Shown here: piece after piece, positions 50,414 through 58,252 of the stretch
Position numbering within the stretch: position 1 is the stretch's first letter
Layout of the letters: each line of letters starts with the position of its first letter
Source: Pseudomonas sp. RIT409
Lineage (GTDB): Bacteria; Pseudomonadota; Gammaproteobacteria; Pseudomonadales; Pseudomonadaceae
Reading direction: 5' to 3'
NCBI RefSeq assembly: GCF_003052515.2
Contig: NZ_QARE02000017.1
Location: 1 to 64,000, forward strand
DNA length: 64,000 bases
Position numbers and translations under genes: made by a program
Notes under the pieces: generated by a model
The model's database searches: none
What the model saw: the letters and a program-made list of their open reading frames with translations, nothing else
Told to the model about the DNA's origin: nothing

Positions 50414-52143
50414 TGGTAGATAGGGTCTCGGATAGAAGCCATAAGTTGTTCAGCGCCACCGCTGCCCTGAGCGACAATCCGCAACACACTGCCGATGGCC
50501 ATGATCACCGCAACGGCTCCGTCGATCTTGTTGTCATCGCCTTGCTTGATCGGACGGACCACATCGTCATTGCCTGGGAGGTTCTTGCCGATGACGTTGC
50601 CGATACACCAGGTCATGATCGGATTGCCGTCATGATGGAAGCGACCGGCAGTGATGGCCGCCTCGAGCTCCTTCGTGGGATCCGACATGTTGGTGTAGTT
50701 CTGGGTGATCGTGATCGGGTTGAATCCTTCATCATCAAGGTCGTGGCTCAATCCTGTCGCGCCATGTGGGTCGATTGGTGATTCGCGAAGTGGAGCTTGG
50801 TGATTTGCCTCCTTGGTGTCCTCAAGGATCTCGCGGTAGTCGATCTCGGCGCCGTCGGTCACTTCCAAGTGGCCGGAGTTGATCCATGCCTGGTACCGCT
50901 CCGACATACGCTTGTTGTCGCTGTTGTAAACGGTGTCGTACGGAACCCAGAATTTCGGCCCGACGCTGTAGTAATGGATTTTTCCGTCAATTACCCGCCA
51001 GAACAGACGCGCCCTTGAGTTCATGTCCAACTTGCGGGCCAAGTCGAATGACGCGATCCACTCTTGCCCTTCGAACTGCTCGAGCGTCAGCGTCTTGTCT
51101 TCGCAAGATTTCCAGTCCTCCATGTTGAAGAAGCCGGACTTCGCGCTAACCCACAGGTTTAGGTGCTTCGTTTTGAACGTGTTGGTGAATCGGGCGGACC
51201 GAATTGCCCGGGCCTGCTGACTCTCCAAGTACTCTTGGAACACCGACACCCCATGGTTCGGGTTGGCCTTGGCCAACATCTTCGGGTCGGTCCAGTCGTC
51301 GCCTTCATCCAAGGTCCAGATGAAACCGAAAAGCTCTTCGTCGGGGACGGTGCCCTCGAGCATTTCGATGACCTGGCGTCGCTTGTCGTAGCAAGGGCCT
51401 TCGATATCGGCGCCGGCGGTGGTGATGATGAACATCAGCGGCTGGCGACGGGCGCCCATGCCGGTAAGCATGGTGTCGTATTGAGCAGAAGTCCGGTGTT
51501 CGTGGTATTCGTCCACGATCGCGCAACTGGGCGAGGCACCATCGCCGGGGTCGCCGATCAGCGGCTCGAAGCGGCTAAAGTCGGACGGAATGTTCATGTT
51601 CGAGGCGTTGACCTCAATTCCTGCCGCCTTGACCAGCATCGGAGACTTGCTGACCATCAGCTTTGCGGGCCTGAAAACCTCCCACGCCTGCTTCTCAGTC
51701 GTCGCACCGGAATAGACCTCGGCGCCGTACTCCCCGTCCGCAACGAACATGCTGATGCCGACACCGGCCGCGATGACCGATTTTCCGTTCTTGCGCGGCA
51801 CTTCCCAGTAGCTTTCGCGGAAACGGCGGTGGCCGCCCTTCTTCCGAACCCAGCCGAACGTGACCGCCATGCCGAACAGTTGCCACGGCTCAAGCGTGAT
51901 GAGTTGGCGTTTGAACGCCCACTCGCCCTTGGTGTGCGGAAGGAGCTGAATCAGCTTGAGCTTTTTCTCTGCCTTGGCCGGGTCGAACTTAAACCGATAC
52001 CCGCGTTTGCGGCTGGCTGCCAAGTCGTCAAAGTGGCGTTGGATAGCCAAGTGGATAAAGCGGCAGGCCGGGACCTTTCCTCGGAGCACAGACCGACCCC
52101 ACGCCATCGCCTTGTCGACGTTGGGGTGCAGGGCCTTGGGCAT
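50410..52143 (-). CDS. Terminase large subunit
   Basis: 577 residues. The ATPase domain has a Walker A-like YWEVPRKNGKSVIAAG (about 130-145) and a Walker B AIVDEYHEH; the nuclease domain begins near residue 345 with WIASFDLARKLDMN. It belongs to the HK97-type terminase group and cuts and pumps DNA with the small subunit and portal. Starts right after the small subunit gene. Confidence 0.95.
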   Translation of the reverse strand: MPKALHPNVDKAMAWGRSVLRGKVPACRFIHLAIQRHFDDLAASRKRGYRFKFDPAKAEKKLKLIQLLPHTKGEWAFKRQLITLEPWQLFGMAVTFGWVRKKGGHRRFRESYWEVPRKNGKSVIAAGVGISMFVADGEYGAEVYSGATTEKQAWEVFRPAKLMVSKSPMLVKAAGIEVNASNMNIPSDFSRFEPLIGDPGDGASPSCAIVDEYHEHRTSAQYDTMLTGMGARRQPLMFIITTAGADIEGPCYDKRRQVIEMLEGTVPDEELFGFIWTLDEGDDWTDPKMLAKANPNHGVSVFQEYLESQQARAIRSARFTNTFKTKHLNLWVSAKSGFFNMEDWKSCEDKTLTLEQFEGQEWIASFDLARKLDMNSRARLFWRVIDGKIHYYSVGPKFWVPYDTVYNSDNKRMSERYQAWINSGHLEVTDGAEIDYREILEDTKEANHQAPLRESPIDPHGATGLSHDLDDEGFNPITITQNYTNMSDPTKELEAAITAGRFHHDGNPIMTWCIGNVIGKNLPGNDDVVRPIKQGDDNKIDGAVAVIMAIGSVLRIVAQGSGGAEQLMASIRDPIYQ

Positions 52144-52629
52144 CTATGAACTCAAAAGTTTGGCAAATTCGTTGGTTTCTTTTTCCTTGTTCCCGCCTAT
52201 CAAACGCGTCCGACTGGCAGGATCCAGGCCGAGCATTGAGCCGAAGGTCACCATCTGCCGCATCGTCTCGTTCGCCGCGGTGAGTGCGGGGTTTTTCACC
52301 GGTCCGCCGGTGGCGCCGGCGACCACAATGCCATGCTTCTCCACCGACTCCTGCGCCATCCGCCAGTTGTCATAAGCTACGCAGAAGGCTTCAACGTTAT
52401 GCAGATCGGTCAGGGCAACGACCTTCTCCCGCAACAGCTCTGGCACGATCATTTTCCACATCGTGGCAGCGCGCTCGCTCAGCCACCCGGGCGGATCGAC
52501 ATTTTGCACCGTCGAAAAGTTTGGCTCAGACGTGTTCAACGCACGCTTGCCAGGGTTTCCGGCCAGTGCTTTCTTCGCCGTCGGCTTGGGTTTGCGACCA
52601 CGGCCGGCGACCGTGGCGGTGCCTCCCAT
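52144..52629 (-). CDS. Terminase small subunit, P27 family
   Basis: 161 residues: Gly/Arg/Lys start (GRGRKPKPTAKKALAGNPGKRALN), then EPNFSTVQNVDPPGWLSERAATMWKMIVPELL and a conserved C-terminal MLGLDPASRTRLIG. Typical P27-like small terminase that binds the packaging site and hands DNA to the large subunit. Confidence 0.92.
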   Translation of the reverse strand: MGGTATVAGRGRKPKPTAKKALAGNPGKRALNTSEPNFSTVQNVDPPGWLSERAATMWKMIVPELLREKVVALTDLHNVEAFCVAYDNWRMAQESVEKHGIVVAGATGGPVKNPALTAANETMRQMVTFGSMLGLDPASRTRLIGGNKEKETNEFAKLLSS

Positions 52630-52790
52630 CGCGCAACTCCTAAACTTTTAATTTCGCGGGTGTGAAAAAACGATTGAGGGCGCGGTCTAGAAGCGGAAGG
52701 CACTAGACTTTTGACCCTCCCCCACCCCAGAAACGAGAATTCGTCTCATTTCAAGCTTTTTTTTCTGATTTTTCGAGACTTTTTTGGGAT
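52630..52790. other. Candidate packaging (cos) region
   Basis: About 160 bp without a gene between the terminase small subunit and the HNH nuclease gene, with a C-rich run and two T-rich runs (52750-52765, 52772-52785). In HK97-type phages with an HNH gene here, the cos site lies in this gap. No end sequence can be pointed to; inference from position only. Confidence 0.35.
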
Positions 52791-53165
52791 TCAGCGCCTC
52801 GCGTTACCGAATCCGCCATCCTCGGCAGCCGTCTTCGCCGAATGGCACGGCCCGCAGAGGCTCTGCCAGTTGGTGCGGTCCCAGAACAGCTCCATGTCAC
52901 CCTTGTGCGGTGTGATGTGGTCTACGTCGCTCGCCGCAGTCACCCTGCCCCGACTCTCGCAGCGAACACACAGCGGATGCTTGGCCAGCCACCCTGCCCT
53001 AGCCTGCTGCCACTTGTAGCCGTAGCCACGCGCAGCGCTTGTCTCGCGGGGCTTCTCACGGACATGGCTCTTGAGCAGGTGGAGGTGGGCATCACAGTAC
53101 CGAGGGTTCCGGGTCAGTGCCTTGCAGCCTTGGGCGTTGCATGGCTTCTGTGGCCTCAACGGCAT
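52791..53165 (-). CDS. HNH endonuclease next to terminase
   Basis: 124 residues. An N-terminal Cys pair region (CNAQGCKALTRNPRYCDAH), HPLCVRCESRGRV, the catalytic DVDHITPHKGD, an Asn (DRTNWQSLC) and GPCHSAKT with a second Cys pair form a complete HNH site with structural zinc. In HK97-type phages this protein works with terminase in cutting packaged DNA. Confidence 0.92.
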   Translation of the reverse strand: MPLRPQKPCNAQGCKALTRNPRYCDAHLHLLKSHVREKPRETSAARGYGYKWQQARAGWLAKHPLCVRCESRGRVTAASDVDHITPHKGDMELFWDRTNWQSLCGPCHSAKTAAEDGGFGNARR

Positions 53166-53332
53166 GGCGTGCCATCCATGTAACGCAATGGCTGAGCGTC
53201 AGGATCTTCCGGTTCCTCCGCCATCGCTTGAATCAGTAAGTCGAGTCGTGCGGCTATCTGGGCCATCGCCTGGGCTTGAGCCTCCTGTGCTGCCACGGTC
53301 CTTTCCAACAACGAGATCACGCGCTCGTTCAT
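53156..53332 (-). CDS. Small hypothetical coiled-coil protein
   Basis: 58 residues from ATG 53332 (GAGGA upstream). Helical with a coiled-coil look (VISLLERTVAAQEAQAQAMAQIAARLDLLIQAM) and an acidic Pro-rich end. Overlaps the HNH gene start by 10 bp, so is co-transcribed. Function unknown. Confidence 0.7.
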   Translation of the reverse strand: MNERVISLLERTVAAQEAQAQAMAQIAARLDLLIQAMAEEPEDPDAQPLRYMDGTPCR

Positions 53333-53394
53333 AACCAATCCTCGACCACTTCTTGATCCAATCGCGCCGGGCGGCGCATCCACTGCAGCTCATC

Positions 53395-53610
53395 TCATTC
53401 CTGCCCGAGCAACCGCTGCGTTTCCTTCAACGCCAGAGCGTGAAGCACGGCGACGATGTAGCCATTGGGCAAACCACCAGTCTTGGCGTTGATGATGGCC
53501 GCGTTGATCGCCCGTTCTAGGTGTCCGACCTCAGCATTCACGTTTACGGCCTGTGCCGCTTCGGGCGCGGGTGCCGTTGGTTGGTGTACGTTTTTCGGTG
53601 CTCTGGCCAT
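53395..53610 (-). CDS. Small hypothetical phage protein
   Basis: 71 residues from ATG 53610 (CGGAG upstream). The N-terminal part is Pro/Ala-rich, followed by VGHLERAINAAIINAKTGGLPNGYIVAVLHALALKETQRLLG, a helical segment. First gene of the packaging operon. Function unknown. Confidence 0.65.
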   Translation of the reverse strand: MARAPKNVHQPTAPAPEAAQAVNVNAEVGHLERAINAAIINAKTGGLPNGYIVAVLHALALKETQRLLGQE

Positions 53611-53788
53611 ATAAGGTTGCTCCGGTGTGTGCGGCAAGAATCAGGCGCATCTCGTCGATTGAGTTGACTTGGTGCTGCACTTGAGCCCGATGTTTGGCAT
53701 AGTCGCCACCCACTGACAGACCATATCAACGGGCGTAAGCCAGCGCGGCCGTGAGGACAGCGCCGCGCTTTTGATGGAAATCTAAGCG

Positions 53789-54181
53789 ATGATTCACGAC
53801 GATCTACCAGCTCGGCCGGCTAGCTCCGGTTCAGCGATGCTGGTCGAAGATGACCCTCTACAGTTAGACGCCATGGTCGAACTGGTCACAGAGCTTGGCT
53901 TCAGGCCATTGATTTTCAGCAATGCGGACGAAGCATTGGAATTTATGCGTGAAGGGGGCAGTGAGATCCGATTGCTGTGGACTGACTTCCATATGCCGGG
54001 AACGGCAAACGGGGGGAAGTTGGCAGTCGAAGCAATGTCGGTAATCCCTGGACTTCCTATCGTCGTTACGTCTGGCGTGAGGGGCGCGGCTTACAGGCTG
54101 GAATCAGGTATCACATACGTTTCCAAGCCTTGGTCTGTTGAAATCATGGAGGCACTGATTTTGCGCCTCACAGCCAGCTAA
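53789..54181 (+). CDS. Receiver-only response regulator
   Basis: 130 residues consisting of a single CheY-like receiver domain and a ~15-residue lead. All family residues are present: the acidic pocket E20-D21-D22, the phospho-acceptor Asp66 (LLWTDFHMPG), Thr94/Ser95 (VVTSG) and Lys113 (YVSKPW). There is no output domain, so it must act on a partner protein or shuttle phosphate. Plus strand, between the lysis and packaging operons of the prophage. The only histidine kinase in the prophage part of the window is at 23205. Confidence 0.9.
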   Translation: MIHDDLPARPASSGSAMLVEDDPLQLDAMVELVTELGFRPLIFSNADEALEFMREGGSEIRLLWTDFHMPGTANGGKLAVEAMSVIPGLPIVVTSGVRGAAYRLESGITYVSKPWSVEIMEALILRLTAS

Positions 54182-54259
54182 TGGCCTTCGTATGTTGCTG
54201 CCGCGGATACAGCGAGCGCGGCTGGCATTATCCCCCACATCATATTCGAGGAATCCGGA

Positions 54260-54484
54260 GTGGATGCCCTTACTGAACTATCAAGACTTCACACTGTTCT
54301 CGAGGCTCAAATGACAGCTTTGAACTCGATCACGGAGGGCCCAGTAACTGACCCCAGGTTCATTAGCGCAGTATCTATCCTGCTTGACGCCAACAGTAAG
54401 CTAAAAGCACAGCTAAAAAATTATCCCCGCACGGCGAGACCAATCACAGCGATGGGCAAGCCTCAATTACGACTGGTGAAATGA
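54260..54484 (+). CDS. Small hypothetical protein downstream of the receiver
   Basis: 74 residues from a GTG at 54260 (GAGGA upstream). Helical N-terminus (DALTELSRLHTVLEAQMTALNSI), helical middle (FISAVSILLDANSKLKAQL) and basic end. It follows the receiver gene by 78 bp on the same strand, so it may be its partner or simply a co-acquired gene. No family recognised. Confidence 0.65.
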   Translation: MDALTELSRLHTVLEAQMTALNSITEGPVTDPRFISAVSILLDANSKLKAQLKNYPRTARPITAMGKPQLRLVK

Positions 54485-54497
54485 GCCTAGCTTACTG

Positions 54498-54767
54498 TCA
54501 CTTCGATTTACTGCGCTGAATCTGGGCATCGACCTGATCGGCGCAGGTGTCTAACAGGTTTACCGCCCGATCCTTCAAAGCCCAAAGATCGCCGTTTAGT
54601 ACGAGGTCCTCATCCTTCTCGTTGATCCGCTCACATGGAACCAGTTGAGGGGGTTCGAGCCTCACCGTGGTCGTCCTTACCGGCGGCGGGCTTGCCGCGC
54701 AGGCCGTCAGGCAGAGGCTGATCAGCCCACTTGCGAACGGCCGGGCTCTTACGCTTGAGGTCTTCAA
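54498..54767 (-). CDS. Rz1-like outer-membrane spanin lipoprotein
   Basis: 89 residues. A lipoprotein signal ends at LTACAAS (lipobox), followed by a Pro-rich start (SPPPVRTTT) and a short helical end. It starts inside the Rz gene in another frame, the classic overlapping Rz/Rz1 layout. It forms the outer part of the spanin that fuses inner and outer membranes at lysis. Confidence 0.85.
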   Translation of the reverse strand: MKTSSVRARPFASGLISLCLTACAASPPPVRTTTVRLEPPQLVPCERINEKDEDLVLNGDLWALKDRAVNLLDTCADQVDAQIQRSKSK

Positions 54768-55029
54768 AGTCTTTCCTCGCTTTCAGGGCTTTTTGTTCGC
54801 TGGCCTTGAGCCGACTATTGAGGTCCGCTTGGTATGCCTTGTTGCGGTCGATCTCCGCACGCAGTGTGGTGATGGTGGACTGGCTTTCAAGGTTGGCTGC
54901 GACGGCCTGCTGTCTCGCCTGGGTTTCGACAGCCACCTCACCCCGTAAAGCGATCACTCGAAACTGCTGCAGGCCGACAAGCAAGACGGCGACCAGCGTA
55001 ATGATGAATGCAGCGGCGATTGCTTTCAT
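54631..55029 (-). CDS. Rz-like inner-membrane spanin
   Basis: 132 residues: N-terminal membrane anchor (AIAAAFIITLVAVLLVGLQQF) and a long coiled coil (VAVETQARQQAVAANLESQSTITTLRAEIDRNKAYQADLNSRL). Overlaps the holin gene by 4 bp upstream and carries the start of Rz1 within it. Confidence 0.88.
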   Translation of the reverse strand: MKAIAAAFIITLVAVLLVGLQQFRVIALRGEVAVETQARQQAVAANLESQSTITTLRAEIDRNKAYQADLNSRLKASEQKALKARKDFEDLKRKSPAVRKWADQPLPDGLRGKPAAGKDDHGEARTPSTGSM

Positions 55030-55355
55030 GGCGTCTCCGCCTTGCGACCCAAGAACTTAATGATCAACTCTCTAATCGCTGTAACGCCAATGAAGCCGAT
55101 CGCGCCACCGGCGCCGACCGAAAGGCTGGACGGCCAGGCCATCCACTCAATGACGCTGCTGGCCGATAGACTCAGGCCGCCACACATCAACGCCTCAAGC
55201 AGCACACGCCACTTGTTCGCCTCCTTGCCCTCGTAGAGCACGCGAAGCATCGAGATGGTTGCAGCCATGATTGCCCCCTGCCAAAGCGGCGTGGAGAGGA
55301 TCAGCCAGACGTGCGCCCAGAAGTCAGGAGTTTTTTCTGGCATGTTCGTCGACAT
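55026..55355 (-). CDS. Phage holin
   Basis: 109 residues from ATG 55355; an alternative ATG at 55343. Three hydrophobic stretches are visible (HVWLILSTPLWQGAIMAATISML, LMCGGLSLSASSVIEWMAW, GAGGAIGFIGVTAI) with a basic C-terminus. It fits the lambda-family phage holin group by position (before Rz/Rz1) and topology. It forms holes that let the endolysin reach the wall. No endolysin gene is next to it. Confidence 0.8.
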   Translation of the reverse strand: MSTNMPEKTPDFWAHVWLILSTPLWQGAIMAATISMLRVLYEGKEANKWRVLLEALMCGGLSLSASSVIEWMAWPSSLSVGAGGAIGFIGVTAIRELIIKFLGRKAETP

Positions 55356-55381
55356 CCGACAGACCACCCTTTCGGGATCGC

Positions 55382-55414
55382 AAAAAGAAGAAGCCCCGGC
55401 GTGTAGCCGAGGCT
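55382..55414 (-). terminator. Terminator upstream of the holin gene
   Basis: Minus-strand AGCCTCGGC-TACAC-GCCGGGGCT (one mismatch) followed by a T-rich run. It stands between the early side and the lysis genes, where an antiterminator would act. Confidence 0.7.
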
Positions 55415-55539
55415 CGTATGGACAACTTGTCAAACGTTCGCCCAGTCAAATAGATAAGTCCGTTACTCGATTCGATTGAATTTCTATACCTCTGCTCACT
55501 CCCTTGCTCTGGTATCCACGAAGCCAAGGAGTCTCCCAA

Positions 55540-55764
55540 ATGGCACAGGAACAACATTACCGAATCGACTATCTGCTCGATGGCGTTTACAAGACTTTCT
55601 ATATTCGAGCGGCAAAGATGGACAACGCCGAAGCATGGCACTGGGCGACTGTCGACGCAGGGTTCGGCCAACTGCCTAAATATCGATCAGATCCCACACC
55701 CAAGCTGACCCGACCCAAAGCAGAAAGGTTGGGTGTGACAAACGTTGAATGGTCCAGAGCGTGA
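55540..55764 (+). CDS. DUF6555-like small protein
   Basis: 74 residues from ATG 55540 with AAGGAG at 55526-55531. The sequence YRIDYLLDGVYKTFYIRAAKMDNAEAWHWATVDAGFGQLPK and a C-terminal KAERLGVTNVEW resemble a small Pseudomonas family of unknown function (recalled as DUF6555). Plus strand, against the phage operons; likely cargo. Confidence 0.75.
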   Translation: MAQEQHYRIDYLLDGVYKTFYIRAAKMDNAEAWHWATVDAGFGQLPKYRSDPTPKLTRPKAERLGVTNVEWSRA

Positions 55765-55822
55765 GGCCGGGCTCTTTTGATCACCCTAGGTCGTATCTGA
55801 ATTCCCATTGGAGATGGCGCAC

Positions 55823-56014
55823 ATGGCTGTAACGCTGAAGAAACTCGAAAAGGATGACCGTCCGGAATACTTTCGCGCACAGCAGATAGATCCTGTATTT
55901 CAGGTGACGGCGGCAGATGGCCAAGTATTTTATGAGGACTCCGAAGAAGATGCGGCAGCACTCGTTACTCGGCTGCACGTCGAAGACCAGCGGGAAAATA
56001 CTCCCCGCACATAG
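55823..56014 (+). CDS. Small acidic hypothetical protein
   Basis: 63 residues from ATG 55823 (GGAG upstream). MAVTLKKLEKDDRPEYFRAQQ, then FQVTAADGQVFYEDSEEDAAALVTRLHVED. Globular and acidic, no membrane segment. Second of four plus-strand small genes. Function unknown. Confidence 0.65.
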   Translation: MAVTLKKLEKDDRPEYFRAQQIDPVFQVTAADGQVFYEDSEEDAAALVTRLHVEDQRENTPRT

Positions 56015-56350
56015 CCGCTGGAGATATCACTACTCGAGATCCAAGCTTTGAGCCGGTCCAGCGTGCAGCAGCCCATCAGTTGCTAAGGTCCGAGGGAGAT
56101 TGCATGTCTTCCCACGCTGCCCGCCCAAGCCACCCCGGAGCAACAGAGGGTCAAGGCGCTTAGGCTGCCGGAGTTGTTTCGCTCGTCGCACTGTCCGGCT
56201 ATCGATGTTCAGGCCTTGCCCGAAGGCCCACACTAACTGTGGCGTCCCATAATAATAATTAAATTAACTTGACCGTTAGGCCCAATGGGCCTAATATACA
56301 ACGCATGGGAAGCGCATATCGCCCGGCCCGACAACCCCAAGGGGAAGCAC
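56015..56350. other. Intergenic stretch within the plus-strand island
   Basis: About 336 bp. The minus-strand open frame in it is Arg/Leu-rich and lacks coding character. A short palindrome TAGGCCCAATGGGCCTA lies at about 56276-56292. Probably holds the promoter of the gene at 56351. Confidence 0.45.
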
Positions 56351-56569
56351 ATGAGCAACGCAATGACCACCGCCGAACTCGAAAAGATTCACTCCGAGAT
56401 CGCGAAGCTGATGGCAGAGACCAGCAAGCTGAACGCGGAAACCACGAAACTGCGCGCCGAGTCGGGCAAGTTGAGCCGGGAAATGTTCTGGTATCCAGTG
56501 GCCATTGCATCCGGCCTTGTGGGCGCGGTGGCAGCAGCCACGCTGGCACTGACCAAATACTTTTCCTGA
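56351..56569 (+). CDS. Coiled-coil membrane protein
   Basis: 72 residues from ATG 56351 (GGGGAAG upstream). A strongly heptad-like helix (ELEKIHSEIAKLMAETSKLNAETTKLRAESGKLSREMF) leads to one C-terminal membrane segment (YPVAIASGLVGAVAAATLALT). A tail-anchored inner-membrane protein. Possible roles are lysis timing, exclusion or toxin; nothing specific is shown. Confidence 0.75.
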   Translation: MSNAMTTAELEKIHSEIAKLMAETSKLNAETTKLRAESGKLSREMFWYPVAIASGLVGAVAAATLALTKYFS

Positions 56570-56576
56570 TACCTGA

Positions 56577-56600
56577 GCCCCGCGAAAGCGGGGTTTCTCT
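56577..56600 (+). terminator. Rho-independent terminator
   Basis: CCCCGC-GAAA-GCGGGG stem with a GAAA tetraloop followed by TTTCTCTT; ends the coiled-coil membrane gene on the plus strand. Confidence 0.8.
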
Positions 56601-56610
56601 TAAGGCCAAC

Positions 56611-56892
56611 ATGAAAATCATCAAGCACTACACGCCGCCCTCAACTTCCGATCTAGAAACGCTGAAGGGCGAGCTGGGTAAAACCGGCAATGAGATGGCG
56701 GCGATTGCAGGGCTGTCCGATGGTCGTCAGTGGCGCAAGTACACTGGCGGGGCGAGCCCTCGCGAACTGAGCGCGCAAATGCTGTTTTTTATCGCGGCGA
56801 GGCTGACATTGCCGGAGGAACAGCTTGATGCAATCTACGAACAGATGCGCACGCTTGGCGCCGAACTAGAATTCGACGGGGATATCAACTGA
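56611..56892 (+). CDS. Small XRE-like phage protein
   Basis: 93 residues from ATG 56611. The segment TLKGELGKTGNEMAAIAGLSDGRQWRKYTGGASPRELSAQMLFFIAAR has the helix pattern of XRE-type HTH proteins with a WRKYTGG core found in small phage DNA-binding proteins. Probably a regulator. It follows the terminator directly and converges with the minus-strand gene at 56896. Confidence 0.7.
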   Translation: MKIIKHYTPPSTSDLETLKGELGKTGNEMAAIAGLSDGRQWRKYTGGASPRELSAQMLFFIAARLTLPEEQLDAIYEQMRTLGAELEFDGDIN

Positions 56893-56895
56893 GGT

Positions 56896-57129
56896 TCAGT
56901 CGTCAATTTCCTCGGGTGATCGTGCACGCTTCTCTTGCATTGTCAGGTCACCCCAGAATTTGCGGGGATTGCCACACATCCAGCAAGAACAAACCTTTCC
57001 GTGATTTGCGAATACGCCTACATCACGGGGGGATGCATCCCATGACTTAGTTTTTTGAAACTCGCGAAATTTTGCCTTGATGCGGCGGCTGTCGTATCGC
57101 CTCTGTGCTCTTGTCATATCAGTTTCCAT
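56896..57129 (-). CDS. Small CxCWxCGNPR-type protein
   Basis: 77 residues from ATG 57129; a second ATG is four codons later. Basic N-terminal helix (RRYDSRRIKAKFREFQ) and the motif KVCSCWMCGNPRKFWGDLTMQEKR, known from a widespread family of small uncharacterised bacterial and phage proteins; the three Cys may bind a metal. Last early gene on the minus strand. Confidence 0.75.
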   Translation of the reverse strand: METDMTRAQRRYDSRRIKAKFREFQKTKSWDASPRDVGVFANHGKVCSCWMCGNPRKFWGDLTMQEKRARSPEEIDD

Positions 57130-57251
57130 TGGTCTGAGATGACAAAGCCCCGGCAGATTTCTCTGGCGAGGCTGGCGGAGCAATCCTACACACGCAGGAA
57201 TGACAGGATGGGAATAATTTCGCTCAACCGCTCACTGATGTCAACTGGCTG

Positions 57252-57932
57252 TTACGCAACTTCGTCAAGAAGTACTCCCTCGGCCCTAAGGATACTCTCT
57301 GCATGAGCGAGTGCCTCGTCCTTCATCTCATCAAGCGTGGTGAATATGTTTTGCCTCCAGCGCCGACGTGTGGATTCGGGGGCACCGTTTACATCCCATG
57401 TATTCATGTCATAGAAGCTGTCAGGCAGCACTATCATGTCGGCAGACCGCGAGTTCGCTTTCTTCTGCTCGGCGAGGCCCGCAGCGATTGCAGCCTTAAC
57501 TGCCGCATCCCGGCGCCACTCAGACGCATCGATTGGCAACTCGACAGTCACCGACTTTTGCTTGAGCCGCGCACCCGGCAGCTTCGGGATAGCCCAGGCC
57601 GTCACCGCCTTAAACAAGAACAAAGGGGGCGCACTGCTGGCTACGACCGCTTTTAGATGGGCAATAGCCTCAACTTTCCGTTGCTTGTGGGTGGAATATT
57701 TCGCCGCCAATGCGTTCCAGTGCCGGGGAAGTAGCAGGTGATGAAGGCGGGCTGCGATCCAATCATCGACAAGCCCGCGATCTAGAGATCCCGCGCTACC
57801 ACGCGCCAGACTTGCCAAGTCGCCGGGCTCATGGGGGTTATAAAGTTTTTGCCAGGCCTGCCCTGCCGTTCGTGATTTTGCCTCGGCAGCCATCGCCGAA
57901 ACGACTGCGCTCGAAACGCTGGTATAGATCAT
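57252..57932 (-). CDS. Hypothetical early protein, possible late regulator
   Basis: 226 residues, helical and basic, with LARGSAGSLDRGLVDDWIAARLHHLLLPRHWNALAAKYSTHKQRKVEAI near the N-terminus. It has no recognised domain. It takes the place where lambda-like phages encode the late antiterminator Q, upstream of the lysis genes, so a Q-like role is possible but is inference from position alone. Confidence 0.65.
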   Translation of the reverse strand: MIYTSVSSAVVSAMAAEAKSRTAGQAWQKLYNPHEPGDLASLARGSAGSLDRGLVDDWIAARLHHLLLPRHWNALAAKYSTHKQRKVEAIAHLKAVVASSAPPLFLFKAVTAWAIPKLPGARLKQKSVTVELPIDASEWRRDAAVKAAIAAGLAEQKKANSRSADMIVLPDSFYDMNTWDVNGAPESTRRRWRQNIFTTLDEMKDEALAHAESILRAEGVLLDEVA

Positions 57933-57934
57933 GG

Positions 57935-58252
57935 TCAGTCCCCCGTGTAATTCGTGCTACCGGCGCCCCGGCGGTTGTTCTGTTCGTACTGATCCTGTGC
58001 CCCACCCTGCCCGTGCCGCGCCCGGTTCAACTCGGCGGCCATGTTGCGCAGCTTCATGTTCAGTTGCGTTACCAGCTCCTCGAGCGGCAGCGCGTCGCCG
58101 GTAACCTGGCAAACCCAGCCGGAGGCGTAGCACGCGGTGCAATCCAACTGATGGAAAACTCCGCTGACGACGCCTGTCCCGCGGCAAGTACCGCACTCCA
58201 TTAGCGGTTTGAGTTCACGTCGAAAGGCGGGTCCATGGCTCTTTTTCATCAT
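57935..58252 (-). CDS. DnaJ-like zinc finger phage protein
   Basis: 105 residues. MECGTCRGTG and CTACYASGWVCQ form two CxxC-type halves like the DnaJ cysteine-rich zinc module; LEELVTQLNMKLRNMAAELNRAR is a helical continuation. Such proteins are frequent in Pseudomonas phage early regions, with no proven function. Its start overlaps the integrase stop by 4 bp. Confidence 0.75.
   Translation of the reverse strand: MMKKSHGPAFRRELKPLMECGTCRGTGVVSGVFHQLDCTACYASGWVCQVTGDALPLEELVTQLNMKLRNMAAELNRARHGQGGAQDQYEQNNRRGAGSTNYTGD

Noticed and set aside
51163..52149. 328-residue plus-strand open frame opposite terminase
   Set aside because: Terminase large subunit motifs are clear on the minus strand; the plus frame is a shadow.
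56030..56233. 67-residue minus-strand open frame in the plus-strand island
   Set aside because: Arg/Leu-rich low-quality composition, no ribosome site, no motif.
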